From: Microbacterium sp. M28
GTDB lineage: Bacteria > Actinomycetota > Actinomycetes > Actinomycetales > Microbacteriaceae
DNA: 64,000 nucleotides
Direction: 5' to 3'
Assembly (NCBI RefSeq): GCF_025836995.1
Contig: NZ_CP107546.1
Location: 1,240,001 to 1,304,000 of the forward strand
Position 1 is the stretch's first letter. Each line of letters starts with the position of its first letter. A model generated the notes under the pieces. It saw only the letters and a program-made list of their open reading frames with translations. It had not been told where the DNA came from and searched no databases. This document shows positions 52,779 to 61,804 of the stretch, piece by piece. The translations under genes and the position numbers were made by a program.

Positions 52779-52986
52779 CGGGCCTCAAGATCGACGGTTC
52801 TTGCGAGCATTTCCGGGGCGTTTCCGGGCGCGAACGGGAAAATCGTCGACATTGTGATCGAGGGGTGGCAAGAACGGCTGTTTTCGACGCCTCGAATGGC
52901 GCCGATGGTGTCTTCGGCAGTAGTGTCGATCGCAGGCAGCGTCGCCTCGTCCATCCCCTCCCACCCGAACGAGTGAAGGCAGCAGC

Positions 52987-54015
52987 ATGAAGATCGGCAT
53001 CCTCACATCAGGCGGCGACTGCCCCGGCCTCAACGCGGTCATCCGCGGCATCGTGCTCAAGGGCACGACGTCGTACGATCTGGAGTTCGTGGGCATCCGG
53101 GACGGATGGCGCGGGGTCGTCGAGGGCGACTTCATGCCGCTCACACGCCACGAGGTGAAGGGTCTGTCCAAGGTGGGCGGCACGATCCTCGGCACCAGCC
53201 GCACCAACCCGTATGAGGGGGAGCGCGGCGGCGCCGAGAACATCGCCAAGACGCTCTACGGCCACAAGATCGACGGCATCGTCGCGATCGGCGGCGAGGG
53301 GACGCTCGCGGCAGCCGACCGGCTGTCCAAGGACGGCATCAAGGTCCTCGGAGTGCCGAAGACCATCGACAACGACCTGCAGGCGACCGACTACTCGTTC
53401 GGCTTCGACACCGCTCTGAACATCGCGACCGACGCCATGGACCGGCTGCGCACGACCGGCGACTCCCACCAGCGCTGCATGGTGGCCGAGGTCATGGGGC
53501 GGCACGTCGGCTGGATCGCGTTGCATGCCGGCATGGCCGCCGGTGCACACGTCATCTGCATCCCCGAGGTGCCGATGTCGATCGAGGAGATCGCCGAGCT
53601 CGTCACCAGCGCCCACGACCGCGGCCGTGCGCCCCTGGTCGTCGTCTCCGAGGGCTTCAAGCTCAAGGGCATGGACGAGGCGTTCAGCGACAAGGGCCTC
53701 GATGCGTTCAACCGTCCTCGCCTGGGCGGCATCGGCGACCAGCTGGCTCCCGAGATCGAGCGCATCACCGGCATCGAGACCCGGGCGACGATCCTCGGGC
53801 ACATCCAACGCGGCGGTTCGCCGTCGGCCTTCGACCGGGTCCTCGCGACGCGCCTCGGCCTGCACGCCGCCGACGCGATCGTCGACGGCGCGTGGGGTCA
53901 GATGGTCGCCATGCAGGGCACCGACATCGTGCGGGTGCCCTTCGCCGACGCGCTCGGTGAGCTGAACACGGTGCCCCGCTACCGCTACGACGAGGCCGCG
54001 GCGCTCTTCGGTTGA
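52987..54015 (+). CDS. pfkA: 6-phosphofructokinase, ATP-type
   Basis: Glycolytic phosphorylation of fructose 6-phosphate. It has 342 residues. TSGGDCPGLNAVIRG, GTSRTNP, GGEGTLAAA and PKTIDNDL are clear. In actinobacteria GGEGT goes with ATP use while GGEDT marks pyrophosphate enzymes, so ATP is predicted despite the Lys in PKTIDND. A 208-bp space precedes it, with a candidate -10 TAGTGT at 52921-52926. Confidence 0.94.
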   Translation: MKIGILTSGGDCPGLNAVIRGIVLKGTTSYDLEFVGIRDGWRGVVEGDFMPLTRHEVKGLSKVGGTILGTSRTNPYEGERGGAENIAKTLYGHKIDGIVAIGGEGTLAAADRLSKDGIKVLGVPKTIDNDLQATDYSFGFDTALNIATDAMDRLRTTGDSHQRCMVAEVMGRHVGWIALHAGMAAGAHVICIPEVPMSIEEIAELVTSAHDRGRAPLVVVSEGFKLKGMDEAFSDKGLDAFNRPRLGGIGDQLAPEIERITGIETRATILGHIQRGGSPSAFDRVLATRLGLHAADAIVDGAWGQMVAMQGTDIVRVPFADALGELNTVPRYRYDEAAALFG

Positions 54016-54038
54016 TCGCCGCGGGCGGCTCGGCGCGA

Positions 54039-54188
54039 GGGCTGCTCGGTGCGACCGGTCACGCTTCGGATGGGTTGATCGGCGCTGAGGCCGCCCCAGC
54101 TGTGACCATTCGCGAGTACGGTCACGCCAGTGGCGGCTTCAGCCCCGCGGATGCCGCCGCAAGTGTGACCGTTCGCAAGTTGGGTCAC
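54039..54188. repeat. 63-bp repeat array, left of the DUF559 gene
   Basis: GGTCAC recurs at 54057, 54120 and 54183 and GTGACC at 54102 and 54165: an exact 63-bp period. Each repeat has the 24-bp palindromic core GTGACC-N12-GGTCAC and can also fold as GGTCAC...GTGACC. It follows the pfkA stop by about 24 bp and stops 30 bp before the DUF559 gene end. Confidence 0.8.
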
Positions 54189-54217
54189 CGACGGAGCGGC
54201 GCGCTACCGGGTCGATG

Positions 54218-55186
54218 TCAATCGCGGCCGGGGCGCCAGCCGGCGCTGTAGAGCGCTCGCGCGACCTTGTCCACCGCGACCTGCGGGTCCGGGCGCACAT
54301 GATGGCTGAGAATACGCACGAGATCCCAGTTGACGTGGCGCACCTCGTCCCATCGGTCGGCATCGCGCGCGAATTGCTTGTCGTCTTCGGCGTGGACTCT
54401 TCCGTCGTACTCGCTCGCCACCCTGTGGCGGGGCCAACAGATGTCCAGCCGGGCGATGAATCGGCCGTTCGCGGCGCGAAGGTCCCAATTGAGCTCTGGG
54501 CGAGGCAGGCCCGCACGCACGAGCACGAGGCGCAGCGTCGACTCCTCTGAGCTCTCGGCACCCACACGGATCTCTTCCACTGCTTTGAGGAGCTTGGCGT
54601 TTCCGCGCCGCAGCGCGGCGATCTCCGCGTGGAGATCATCGATCGTCAGCAGCTGCCGCTTCGGGAGCACGAGGTTATCGCCCGCGATGATCAGGTCATC
54701 GACGCTCCATTCGTCGGCGGCCTGACGCCACATCCGCGCCGGATGCTCGATCGGCAGCCCTTCGACGCGCCACGGAGCGGGGTCACGCGCACCCAGTCGA
54801 TGGCCGGTGAGACCTTCGCGTCGTGGCATCCCTGCCGGGTGCCGGGCCGCGACGTGGAGGTCGAACCGGCTCTCAGTCGTGTACGGGATCGGCGCCTTGA
54901 CCAGCAGCATGCCGGTGCTTCCGGTGTAGAACTGCTCCGGCGTCAGCGCGGGAGCGTTGTCCTTCGCTCGCTGGATGAGCTCAGTCTTGAGTCGTTCCAT
55001 CCGCTGTCCGGGCGTTTCATCGCTCGGAGGCTCGACAGCGTCACGTGCTGCGGCACGGACACCTCTCGTCGGGATCACGAGGTCTTTCGCGCGCAGCCGT
55101 GAACGCGTCAGGCCGAGATCCTTCGCCTGGCTGATCGCGAACGCGGTTCCTTGCAGTGCTGTGGGCAATGGATCGGCACGGGGCAT
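54218..55186 (-). CDS. DUF559/AbiEi-like protein with Vsr-type nuclease domain
   Basis: A 322-residue protein. The N-terminus resembles the AbiEi wHTH opening (AISQAKDLGLTRSRLRAKDL, then a basic region). The C-terminal 120 residues are DUF559/PD-(D/E)XK-like: RLDICWPRHRVASEYDGRVH, then RDADRWDEVRHVNWDLVRIL. Two 60-base lines counted inside it gave 37 and 35 G+C, below a pfkA line (40). With identical repeats on both sides it may be a horizontally moved cassette. Function (nuclease, toxin-antitoxin part, defence) is not established. Confidence 0.75.
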   Translation of the reverse strand: MPRADPLPTALQGTAFAISQAKDLGLTRSRLRAKDLVIPTRGVRAAARDAVEPPSDETPGQRMERLKTELIQRAKDNAPALTPEQFYTGSTGMLLVKAPIPYTTESRFDLHVAARHPAGMPRREGLTGHRLGARDPAPWRVEGLPIEHPARMWRQAADEWSVDDLIIAGDNLVLPKRQLLTIDDLHAEIAALRRGNAKLLKAVEEIRVGAESSEESTLRLVLVRAGLPRPELNWDLRAANGRFIARLDICWPRHRVASEYDGRVHAEDDKQFARDADRWDEVRHVNWDLVRILSHHVRPDPQVAVDKVARALYSAGWRPGRD

Positions 55187-55272
55187 CCGCCCATTTCACC
55201 GCAGCGACGCGCCTGATCCCGGCGTCCGGGGAGAACCTCGATCCCGTACCACCCTGTGCAGGGCGAGGGGAT

Positions 55273-55390
55273 GGTCACGCTTCGGCAGGGTTCGGAGGCA
55301 CCGAGGCCTGCCGAAGCGTGACCGAACTGGGCAACGGTCACCCTTCAGGCGGCTGCAGGCGTAGCGAAGTCACCACAACTGTGACCGGTC
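55273..55390. repeat. 63-bp repeat array, right of the DUF559 gene
   Basis: GGTCAC at 55273 and 55336, GTGACC at 55318 and 55381, again with a 63-bp period and the 24-bp core GTGACC-N12-GGTCAC. 55273-55289 and 55307-55323 are a perfect 17-bp inverted repeat with a 17-nt loop. The array belongs to the same family as the left one and ends about 38 bp before the ptrB stop. Confidence 0.8.
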
Positions 55391-55427
55391 GCCGCAGGGC
55401 AGGCGGACGGCGCCGACGGAATGGGCG

Positions 55428-57524
55428 CTACTCGGCGAGCCCCAGCACATCCAGCATCCAGGCCAGCTCGAACGCGCGCTCGCGCCACGAGTTGTACCTG
55501 CCGCTGACGCCGCCGTGGCCTGCCACCATCTCGCACTTCATCAGTACGTCGGATGCGCCTGCCTCTCGGAGCCGGGCGACCCACTTCGCCGGCTCCACGT
55601 AAGCGACGCGCGAATCGTTGAGCGACGTCATCGCCAGGATGCGCGGGTAGCGCTCTCCCTCTCGCACGTTCTCATAGGGGGAGTAGGACTTCATGTACGC
55701 GTAGACGTCGGCGTCGTGCAGCGGGTCGCCCCACTCGTCCCACTCGATCACGGTGAGGGGAAGCGAGGGGTCGAGGATCGTCGTCAGGGCGTCCACGAAC
55801 GGAACGGCCGCCAGGATGCCGCCGAAAAGCTCGGGAGCGAGGTTGGCCACCGCTCCCATGAGCAGTCCGCCGGCGCTGCCGCCCTCCGCCACGAGACGAT
55901 CGGGTGTCGTCACACCGGTGGCGACGAGGTGCTCCGCGCAGGCGATGAAGTCGGTGAACGTGTTGCGCTTGTGCAGCAGCTTGCCGTCCTCGTACCACTG
56001 GCGTCCCATCTCGCCACCGCCGCGGACGTGCGCGACGGCGAAGATCACGCCGCGGTCGAGCTCGCTCAGTCGTGCGACCGAGAAGCCGGGATCGATCGAA
56101 TGCTCGTACGAGCCGTAGCCGTACAGGTGCACGGGCCGCGGCGCGTCGCCCGGTGCGCCGAAGGACCGCTTCCAGACGAGCGAGGTCGGCACCTTCGTGC
56201 CGTCGGATGCGGTGGCCCACGCGCGCTGCTGACCGTACTCGGCGGGGTCGTAGCCGCCCAGCACAGGCTGCTGCTTGCGCAGGACGAGCCTCCGCGTCGC
56301 CAGCTCGAGGTCGAAGACCGTCCCCGGGGTGACGAACGATCCATAGCCCAGGCGCAGGAAGGGGGAGTGCCACTCGGGGTTCCCGCTGACGCCCGCCGAG
56401 TACAGCGGCTCGTCGAAGCGCAGCTCGTCGACGGCATCCGTCGAGTAGTCCAGCAGGCCGACCCTCTCGATGCCGTCCCGACGGTACTCGACGGTGGCGA
56501 AGTCGCGGAACGCGTCCATGCCGAGCAGGCGCCGACCCGGCTCGTGCGCGATGACCACGCGCTTCTCGCCCTGCGGATCGGATGCCGCGACGGAGACGAG
56601 CTCGAAATCGAGCGCCTCGTCGTTGTGCAGGATGAGCAGCCGATCCTCGCCGTCGACGACGGCGTGGTCGATCGAGTACTCGACGCCCTCGCGACGCGGC
56701 CAGACCAGCTGCGGTGCCGCGGTCAGCTCTCCGGACAGGTCGACCAGGTACTCCTCGCTGGTGATGCTGGAGCCGACACCGATCACGAGATACTTCCGAC
56801 TGCGCGTGATGCCTGCGCCGAGCCAGAACTTCTCGTCGGGTTCGTGGAAGAGCTTCACGTCCTCGGCCACGGGGGTGCCGAGCCGGTGCAGCCACAGGGT
56901 GTCGGGGCGCCAGGCGTCGTCGCGCGTCGTGTAGACGATGCCGGTGCCATCCGGGGTGAAGAACGCGCTGCCGGTGTTCGCGATCTCATCGGGGAGCGTC
57001 TCGCCCGTCGTCAGGTCGCGCACGCGCACGGTGTACAGCTCGTCACCGTCGAAATCGGTCGACCACAGCAGCTTCGTCGCATCGTCCGTCGTGTCGAAGG
57101 CGCCGAGCGCGAAGAACTCGTGGCCGTCCGCTTCGGCGTTGCCGTCGAGCAGGATGTCCTCGCCGGGGACGGGAATCCCGGCCTCGAGCACCGGGGGAGT
57201 CCAATCGTCGGCCGCGGCCGCCGCCCGGCAGTGGATGCCGTACTGAGCACCCTCCTCGGTGCGGCTGTAGTACCACCAGTCGCCGCGACGCGTCGGCACC
57301 GACAGGTCGGTCTCCTGGACGCGACCCTTGATCTCCTCGAAGATGCGCTCACGCAGCGCGGCGAGATGAGACGTCGCCTCCTCGGTGAACGCGTTCTCCG
57401 CCTCGAGGTGCGCGATGACCTCGGGGGAGTCCTTGTCGCGGAGCCACTCGTACGGATCGTCGAACACGTCGCCGTGATGAGTGCGGATGTGGGAGCGGCG
57501 GGCTGCTGCGGGGGCGTCGGTCAC
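55428..57524 (-). CDS. ptrB: Oligopeptidase B (S9A prolyl oligopeptidase family)
   Basis: A serine peptidase that cuts short peptides after basic residues. It has 698 residues. An N-terminal beta-propeller (DPYEWLRD motif; WWYYSRTEEG) is followed by an alpha/beta hydrolase with the catalytic Ser in EGGSAGGLL, Asp in TSLNDSRV and His in VAGHGG. No signal peptide; cytoplasmic. GTG start at 57524, six bases after TAACGT. Confidence 0.92.
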   Translation of the reverse strand: MTDAPAAARRSHIRTHHGDVFDDPYEWLRDKDSPEVIAHLEAENAFTEEATSHLAALRERIFEEIKGRVQETDLSVPTRRGDWWYYSRTEEGAQYGIHCRAAAAADDWTPPVLEAGIPVPGEDILLDGNAEADGHEFFALGAFDTTDDATKLLWSTDFDGDELYTVRVRDLTTGETLPDEIANTGSAFFTPDGTGIVYTTRDDAWRPDTLWLHRLGTPVAEDVKLFHEPDEKFWLGAGITRSRKYLVIGVGSSITSEEYLVDLSGELTAAPQLVWPRREGVEYSIDHAVVDGEDRLLILHNDEALDFELVSVAASDPQGEKRVVIAHEPGRRLLGMDAFRDFATVEYRRDGIERVGLLDYSTDAVDELRFDEPLYSAGVSGNPEWHSPFLRLGYGSFVTPGTVFDLELATRRLVLRKQQPVLGGYDPAEYGQQRAWATASDGTKVPTSLVWKRSFGAPGDAPRPVHLYGYGSYEHSIDPGFSVARLSELDRGVIFAVAHVRGGGEMGRQWYEDGKLLHKRNTFTDFIACAEHLVATGVTTPDRLVAEGGSAGGLLMGAVANLAPELFGGILAAVPFVDALTTILDPSLPLTVIEWDEWGDPLHDADVYAYMKSYSPYENVREGERYPRILAMTSLNDSRVAYVEPAKWVARLREAGASDVLMKCEMVAGHGGVSGRYNSWRERAFELAWMLDVLGLAE

Positions 57525-57530
57525 CGTTCC

Positions 57531-57536
57531 ACGTTA
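57531..57536 (-). promoter_or_regulatory. -10-like TAACGT for ptrB
   Basis: TAACGT on the minus strand, six bases, then GTG 57524. Confidence 0.5.
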
Positions 57537-57610
57537 GCCGAGCCCGAGTTGACCGGCGCCGAGGACGGTGGGAGGATTCTCGGGGGCCGGTAAACGGAAG
57601 TAAAACCCAC

Positions 57611-57629
57611 GGTGAACTCTTCGTTCACC
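57611..57629. promoter_or_regulatory. PhoP-like inverted repeat upstream of pit
   Basis: GGTGAAC-TCTTC-GTTCACC is a perfect 7-bp inverted repeat in the ptrB/pit intergenic region. GTTCACC is the PHO-box half site. On the minus strand GTTCACCGTGG is followed by GTTTTACTTCC, a weaker second 11-bp unit. Confidence 0.5.
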
Positions 57630-57679
57630 ACGTCGATCCCGTCGACATCTCCCTCTTCCCGAACGACCGAAAGCGAACG

Positions 57680-58999
57680 GTGGAAACCGCAGCCCTCATC
57701 GTCGTGCTGGTGATCCTGCTGGCACTCTTCTTCGACTTCACGAACGGCTTCCACGACACCGCGAACGCGATGGCCACGCCCATCGCGACCGGTGCTCTCA
57801 AGCCCAAGACCGCTGTGCTCCTGGCCGCGGTGCTCAATCTGGTCGGCGCATTCCTGTCCACCGAGGTGTCCAAGACCATCTCCGGCGGCATCATCAGGGA
57901 AGACGCGATCATCGACTCGGGCGCCGAGCTGTTCCTCGCGCTGATCTTCGCGGGTCTGATCGGCGCCATCACCTGGAACATGCTGACCTGGCTGCTCGGT
58001 CTCCCGTCCAGCTCGTCCCACGCCCTGTTCGGCGGCCTGATCGGCGCCACCCTCGTCGGTGCGGGCCTGGGCGCGATCGATTTCGGCATGGTGCTGTCCA
58101 AGATCGTGCTCCCCGCGCTCATCGCGCCGCTGACGGCCGGAATCATCGCGTTCATCGCCACCAAGATCGCGTACACGATCACGCGTCGCTACGACAACAA
58201 GCCGGACGGCCGCGACGGGTTCCGCTGGGGTCAGATCTTCACCTCGTCGCTGGTCGCACTCGCGCACGGCACCAATGACGCGCAGAAGACCATGGGCGTC
58301 ATCACGCTCGCGCTGATCACGATCGGCTGGCAGTCCGCCGACCACCACGAGCCCGAATTCTGGGTGATCGTGGCCTGTGCGCTCACGATCGCACTCGGCA
58401 CCTACCTCGGTGGATGGCGCATCATCCGCACGCTCGGCAAGGGCCTGACCGATGTCAAGCCGGCGCAGGGCTTCTCCGCGGAGAGCTCGACCGCTGCGAC
58501 GATCCTCGCCTCCAGCGCCCTCGGGTTCGCGCTGTCCACCACGCAGGTGGCCTCCGGTTCGGTGATCGGCTCGGGTCTCGGCCGGCGTGGCTCCACGGTG
58601 CGCTGGCGGACCGCAGGCCGCATCGCGATCGGATGGCTGCTCACGCTGCCGGCCGCCGGTACGGTCGGCGCCCTCGCCGCCCTCCTGGTCGTCTGGCTCG
58701 GGCCGTGGGGCGTGGCGATCGACGCCGTGCTCGCGGTCGTGATCATCCTCGGCCTCTACTTCCGCTCGCGCCGCAACGCGGTCACCTACGCCAACGCGAT
58801 GAGTGACGTCGCCGAATCCGGCCACGCGGTCGAACTTCCGGACACGCCGCCGCCGACGCGCCGTCAGCAGCGCATCGAGCAGGCCCGCGCGGAGGCGAAG
58901 GCTCGCCAGAAGGCCAAGGCCGAGGCGAAGGCCGACGCCAAGGCGAAGAGCAAGGCGAAGAAGAACCAGACCACGACGACCAAGGAGAAGAGCGAATGA
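57680..58999 (+). CDS. pit: Low-affinity inorganic phosphate transporter (Pit family)
   Basis: A 439-residue proton- or metal-coupled phosphate symporter. Twin PiT signatures: FDFTNGFHDTANAMATPIATGAL near the N-terminus and ALAHGTNDAQKTMGVI in the second half; about ten membrane segments. The C-terminal 80 residues form a very charged Ala/Lys/Glu helix rich in KAKAEAKAD, possibly a coiled coil. GTG start. It is the leading gene of a pair with a small membrane protein. Confidence 0.93.
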   Translation: METAALIVVLVILLALFFDFTNGFHDTANAMATPIATGALKPKTAVLLAAVLNLVGAFLSTEVSKTISGGIIREDAIIDSGAELFLALIFAGLIGAITWNMLTWLLGLPSSSSHALFGGLIGATLVGAGLGAIDFGMVLSKIVLPALIAPLTAGIIAFIATKIAYTITRRYDNKPDGRDGFRWGQIFTSSLVALAHGTNDAQKTMGVITLALITIGWQSADHHEPEFWVIVACALTIALGTYLGGWRIIRTLGKGLTDVKPAQGFSAESSTAATILASSALGFALSTTQVASGSVIGSGLGRRGSTVRWRTAGRIAIGWLLTLPAAGTVGALAALLVVWLGPWGVAIDAVLAVVIILGLYFRSRRNAVTYANAMSDVAESGHAVELPDTPPPTRRQQRIEQARAEAKARQKAKAEAKADAKAKSKAKKNQTTTTKEKSE

Positions 59000-59331
59000 G
59001 CGTCTCCATCGACTGGTTCGCCTTCCTCCAGGTGTTCGGGGCGGCCCTCATCGGCGCGGCCGCGATCGTGACGTTCTATGCGCTCGGTCTCCGGCTCCTG
59101 GTCCGCAGCGGACACGCGCCCGTGGTCAGCCCCGCCGAGTTCACCGACGCGATCACCGTGATCAGCGAGAAGGAGCTCCGGCGCGCGGAGAAGCAGGCGG
59201 CGAAGGCGGCGAAGAAGAACCCGCTCACGGAGGGCCAGAAACGCATGTCCCTCGTCGGCGCTTACGCGTGCTTCGTGATGTGCGCCCTTGCGGTCATCGC
59301 CGGCATCCTGATCATCGTCATCGGCCACTGA
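58996..59331 (+). CDS. Small membrane protein linked to Pit
   Basis: A 111-residue protein with two membrane segments separated by a charged helix rich in KAAKK. It overlaps pit by four bases (ATGA), so it is probably a partner or accessory of the transporter, by inference. No known domain. Confidence 0.75.
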   Translation: MSVSIDWFAFLQVFGAALIGAAAIVTFYALGLRLLVRSGHAPVVSPAEFTDAITVISEKELRRAEKQAAKAAKKNPLTEGQKRMSLVGAYACFVMCALAVIAGILIIVIGH

Positions 59332-59339
59332 CGTCGACG

Positions 59340-59345
59340 TAGGCT
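59340..59345 (+). promoter_or_regulatory. -10-like TAGGCT for the metallophosphoesterase gene
   Basis: TAGGCT, GGGGCC, then ATG 59352. Confidence 0.6.
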
Positions 59346-59351
59346 GGGGCC

Positions 59352-60275
59352 ATGCCCGGCCCCTACGTCTTCGGTCGCCATCAACCGGCGTCGCACACGA
59401 TCATCCACGTCAGCGATCCGCACTTCCTCGCCGGCGGCGCACAACTGGCGGATCGCTTCGACGTCGTGCGCTCCTTCGCTCGGACGCTCGAGGCGATCCG
59501 TGCCGTCCATCCGGCGCCATCCGCGATCGTGATCACGGGGGATCTCACCGACCTCGGCGAGCCCGATGCGTATCGCAGACTGCGGGATGCCGTCGAGCCC
59601 GTCGCCGCCGAGCTCGGTGCGCCGGTCGTCTGGGTCGCGGGCAACCACGACGAACGTCCGGTGCTCCGTCGGGAGCTGCTGGATGCCGAGGCCACCGAGG
59701 AGCCGGTCACCGGCGTGTGGGATCTCGACGGACTCCGACTGATCGCGCTCGACACGTCGGTGCCGGGCTGGCATCACGGCGACCTCGGCGCTGACCAGCT
59801 CGCATGGCTCGCGGATCAGCTCAGCGTCCCCGCACCGCATGGCACGCTGCTCGCGATGCATCATCCGCCCATCCCCAGCCACCTGCCGCTGTTCGACATC
59901 CTCGAGCTGCGCCACCAGGACGAACTCGAGGCCGTCATCCGCGGCACAGACGTGCGGGGCATCCTCGCGGGGCATCTGCACTACTCGGCACACGGCTCTT
60001 TCGCGGGAGTCCCGGTGAGTGTCGCGTCCGCGACGTGCTACACGATGAACGTGGCGAAGCCCGCTCCGGACGTGAACGGGATGGATGCGGCGCAGGCGTT
60101 CCAGCTCGTGCACGTCCGCGACGACACGATCACGCACACCGTCGTTCCCGTGACGCAGGCCGAGACCGCCGACATCTTCTCTGAGGCGTGGCTGGAACGT
60201 ATGGCGGTGCTGACCCCGGAGGAGCGCCTCGAGGCGTTCTCCCGCAAGCCGGGCTGGCGCAGCGCGGCGGACTAG
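59352..60275 (+). CDS. Metallophosphoesterase (CpdA-like)
   Basis: A 307-residue binuclear-metal phosphoesterase. Motifs in order: HVSDPHF, VITGDLTDLG, VAGNHDE, MHHPPIP and GILAGHLHYSAHG. The layout matches the class III cyclic-nucleotide phosphodiesterase group, so cAMP or another cyclic phosphate diester is a possible substrate. Not certain from sequence. No signal peptide. Confidence 0.88.
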   Translation: MPGPYVFGRHQPASHTIIHVSDPHFLAGGAQLADRFDVVRSFARTLEAIRAVHPAPSAIVITGDLTDLGEPDAYRRLRDAVEPVAAELGAPVVWVAGNHDERPVLRRELLDAEATEEPVTGVWDLDGLRLIALDTSVPGWHHGDLGADQLAWLADQLSVPAPHGTLLAMHHPPIPSHLPLFDILELRHQDELEAVIRGTDVRGILAGHLHYSAHGSFAGVPVSVASATCYTMNVAKPAPDVNGMDAAQAFQLVHVRDDTITHTVVPVTQAETADIFSEAWLERMAVLTPEERLEAFSRKPGWRSAAD

Positions 60276-60278
60276 ACT
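60273..60278 (+). promoter_or_regulatory. -10-like TAGACT for aspA
   Basis: TAGACT overlaps the metallophosphoesterase stop and would give a leader of about 44 nt, which contains the ribosome site GAGGA before ATG 60329. Confidence 0.4.
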
Positions 60279-60328
60279 GGGAGCATCCCCCGCTTCCCAC
60301 TCAGCCACGACCCACGAGGATGTGACAC

Positions 60329-61783
60329 ATGGCCGCCGATGCGCCTGCCCTGACCCGTACCGAGACCGATTCGCTCGGCAGCATGGAGATCCCTGCGGAC
60401 GCCTACTGGGGCATCCACACGGCCCGTGCCGACGCGAACTTCCCGATCAGCAAGCGACCGATCTCGGTGTACCCGGATCTGGTGCGGGCGCTCGCGATGG
60501 TGAAGCAGGCCAGCGCACGGGCCAACCGGGAGATCGGCGTGCTCGACGCCGAGCGGGCGGACCTGATCGACGCGGCGGCCCAGCGTGTGATCGACGGCGA
60601 GTTCCACGATCAGTTCACGGTGGGCGTCATCCAGGGCGGTGCGGGCACCTCGACGAACATGAACGCCAACGAGGTCATCACCAATATCGCGCTCGAGATG
60701 GCGGGCCGTTCGAAGGGCGACTACGCGTTCCTGTCGCCGATCGATCACACGAACCGCAGCCAGTCCACGAACGACGTGTACCCGACCGCGATCAAGGTCG
60801 GTCTGTCGCTGACGCTGCGCTCGCTGCTGGAGGAGCTCGATCTGCTTCGCCGATCGTTCCTGGCGAAGGCGGGGGAGTTCCACAACGTCCTCAAGGTCGG
60901 ACGGACGCAGCTGCAGGATGCCGTGCCGATGACGCTCGGACAGGAGTTCCACGGGTTCGCGACCACCCTCGGCGAGGATCACAGCCGGTTGACCGAGAAC
61001 GCCTCGCTGATGTTCGAGGTCAACATGGGGGCGACCGCGATCGGCACCGGCATCACGACGCATCCCGACTACGCACCGGCGGTGATCAAGCACCTGCGTG
61101 CGATCACCGAGCTCGACCTGTCGACCGCGACCGACCTCGTGGAATCGACCAGCGACACCGGCGCCTTCATGTCGTTCTCGTCCTCCCTCAAGCGCAACGC
61201 CATCAAGCTGTCCAAGATCTGCAACGACCTGCGCCTGCTCTCCTCGGGCCCGCAGGCCGGACTCGGCGAGATCAACCTGCCGGCCAAGCAGGCCGGCTCG
61301 AGCATCATGCCTGGCAAGGTCAATCCGGTGATCCCCGAGGTCGTCAACCAGGTCGCCTTCGCGGTCGTCGGCGCCGATGCGACGGTGACGATGGCCGTCG
61401 AGGGCGGGCAGCTGCAGCTGAACGCGTTCGAGCCGGTCATCGCGCACTCGATCTTCCAGTCCATCACCTGGATGCGGCAGGCGATGTGGACGCTGCGCGT
61501 CAACTGCGTCGACGGGATCACGGCGAACACGGACCGCCTCGGTGCGATGGTCGGCGCCTCCGTCGGCGTCATCACGGCCCTCACGCCGTTCATCGGCTAC
61601 GCGGCGGCGGCCGCCCTGGCCAAGACCGCTCTGCTGACCAACCGCAACGTCGCCGACCTCGTCGTCGAGGCGGAGCTCATGACGCGCGACGAGGTCACCA
61701 AGCAGCTCTCGCCGGCTCGGCTGTCGGGTCTCGAGGCGGTCACCCAGGCGATCCCGATCATCACGCCCGAGGTCAGCGGCTGA
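60329..61783 (+). CDS. aspA: Aspartate ammonia-lyase
   Basis: Converts L-aspartate to fumarate and ammonia. It has 484 residues. The superfamily signature GSSIMPGKVNPVIPEVVNQV and GRTQLQDAVPM are present. The N-terminus (ADANFPISKRPI) matches aspartase more than class II fumarase. With asparaginase at 12.5 kb it could complete an asparagine catabolic route, though the two are 47 kb apart. Confidence 0.9.
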   Translation: MAADAPALTRTETDSLGSMEIPADAYWGIHTARADANFPISKRPISVYPDLVRALAMVKQASARANREIGVLDAERADLIDAAAQRVIDGEFHDQFTVGVIQGGAGTSTNMNANEVITNIALEMAGRSKGDYAFLSPIDHTNRSQSTNDVYPTAIKVGLSLTLRSLLEELDLLRRSFLAKAGEFHNVLKVGRTQLQDAVPMTLGQEFHGFATTLGEDHSRLTENASLMFEVNMGATAIGTGITTHPDYAPAVIKHLRAITELDLSTATDLVESTSDTGAFMSFSSSLKRNAIKLSKICNDLRLLSSGPQAGLGEINLPAKQAGSSIMPGKVNPVIPEVVNQVAFAVVGADATVTMAVEGGQLQLNAFEPVIAHSIFQSITWMRQAMWTLRVNCVDGITANTDRLGAMVGASVGVITALTPFIGYAAAAALAKTALLTNRNVADLVVEAELMTRDEVTKQLSPARLSGLEAVTQAIPIITPEVSG

Positions 61784-61804
61784 CACCGCGCCCGCGCTGC
61801 CGGA

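Noticed and set aside
52987..54015. Pyrophosphate-dependent phosphofructokinase
   Set aside because: The diagnostic Asp is absent: the motif reads GGEGT, not GGEDT/GGDDS, although the Lys in PKTIDND is shared.
54039..55390. 63-bp repeats as a CRISPR array
   Set aside because: Repeats are palindromic, diverged along their whole length, have no unique spacers, and no cas gene is present.
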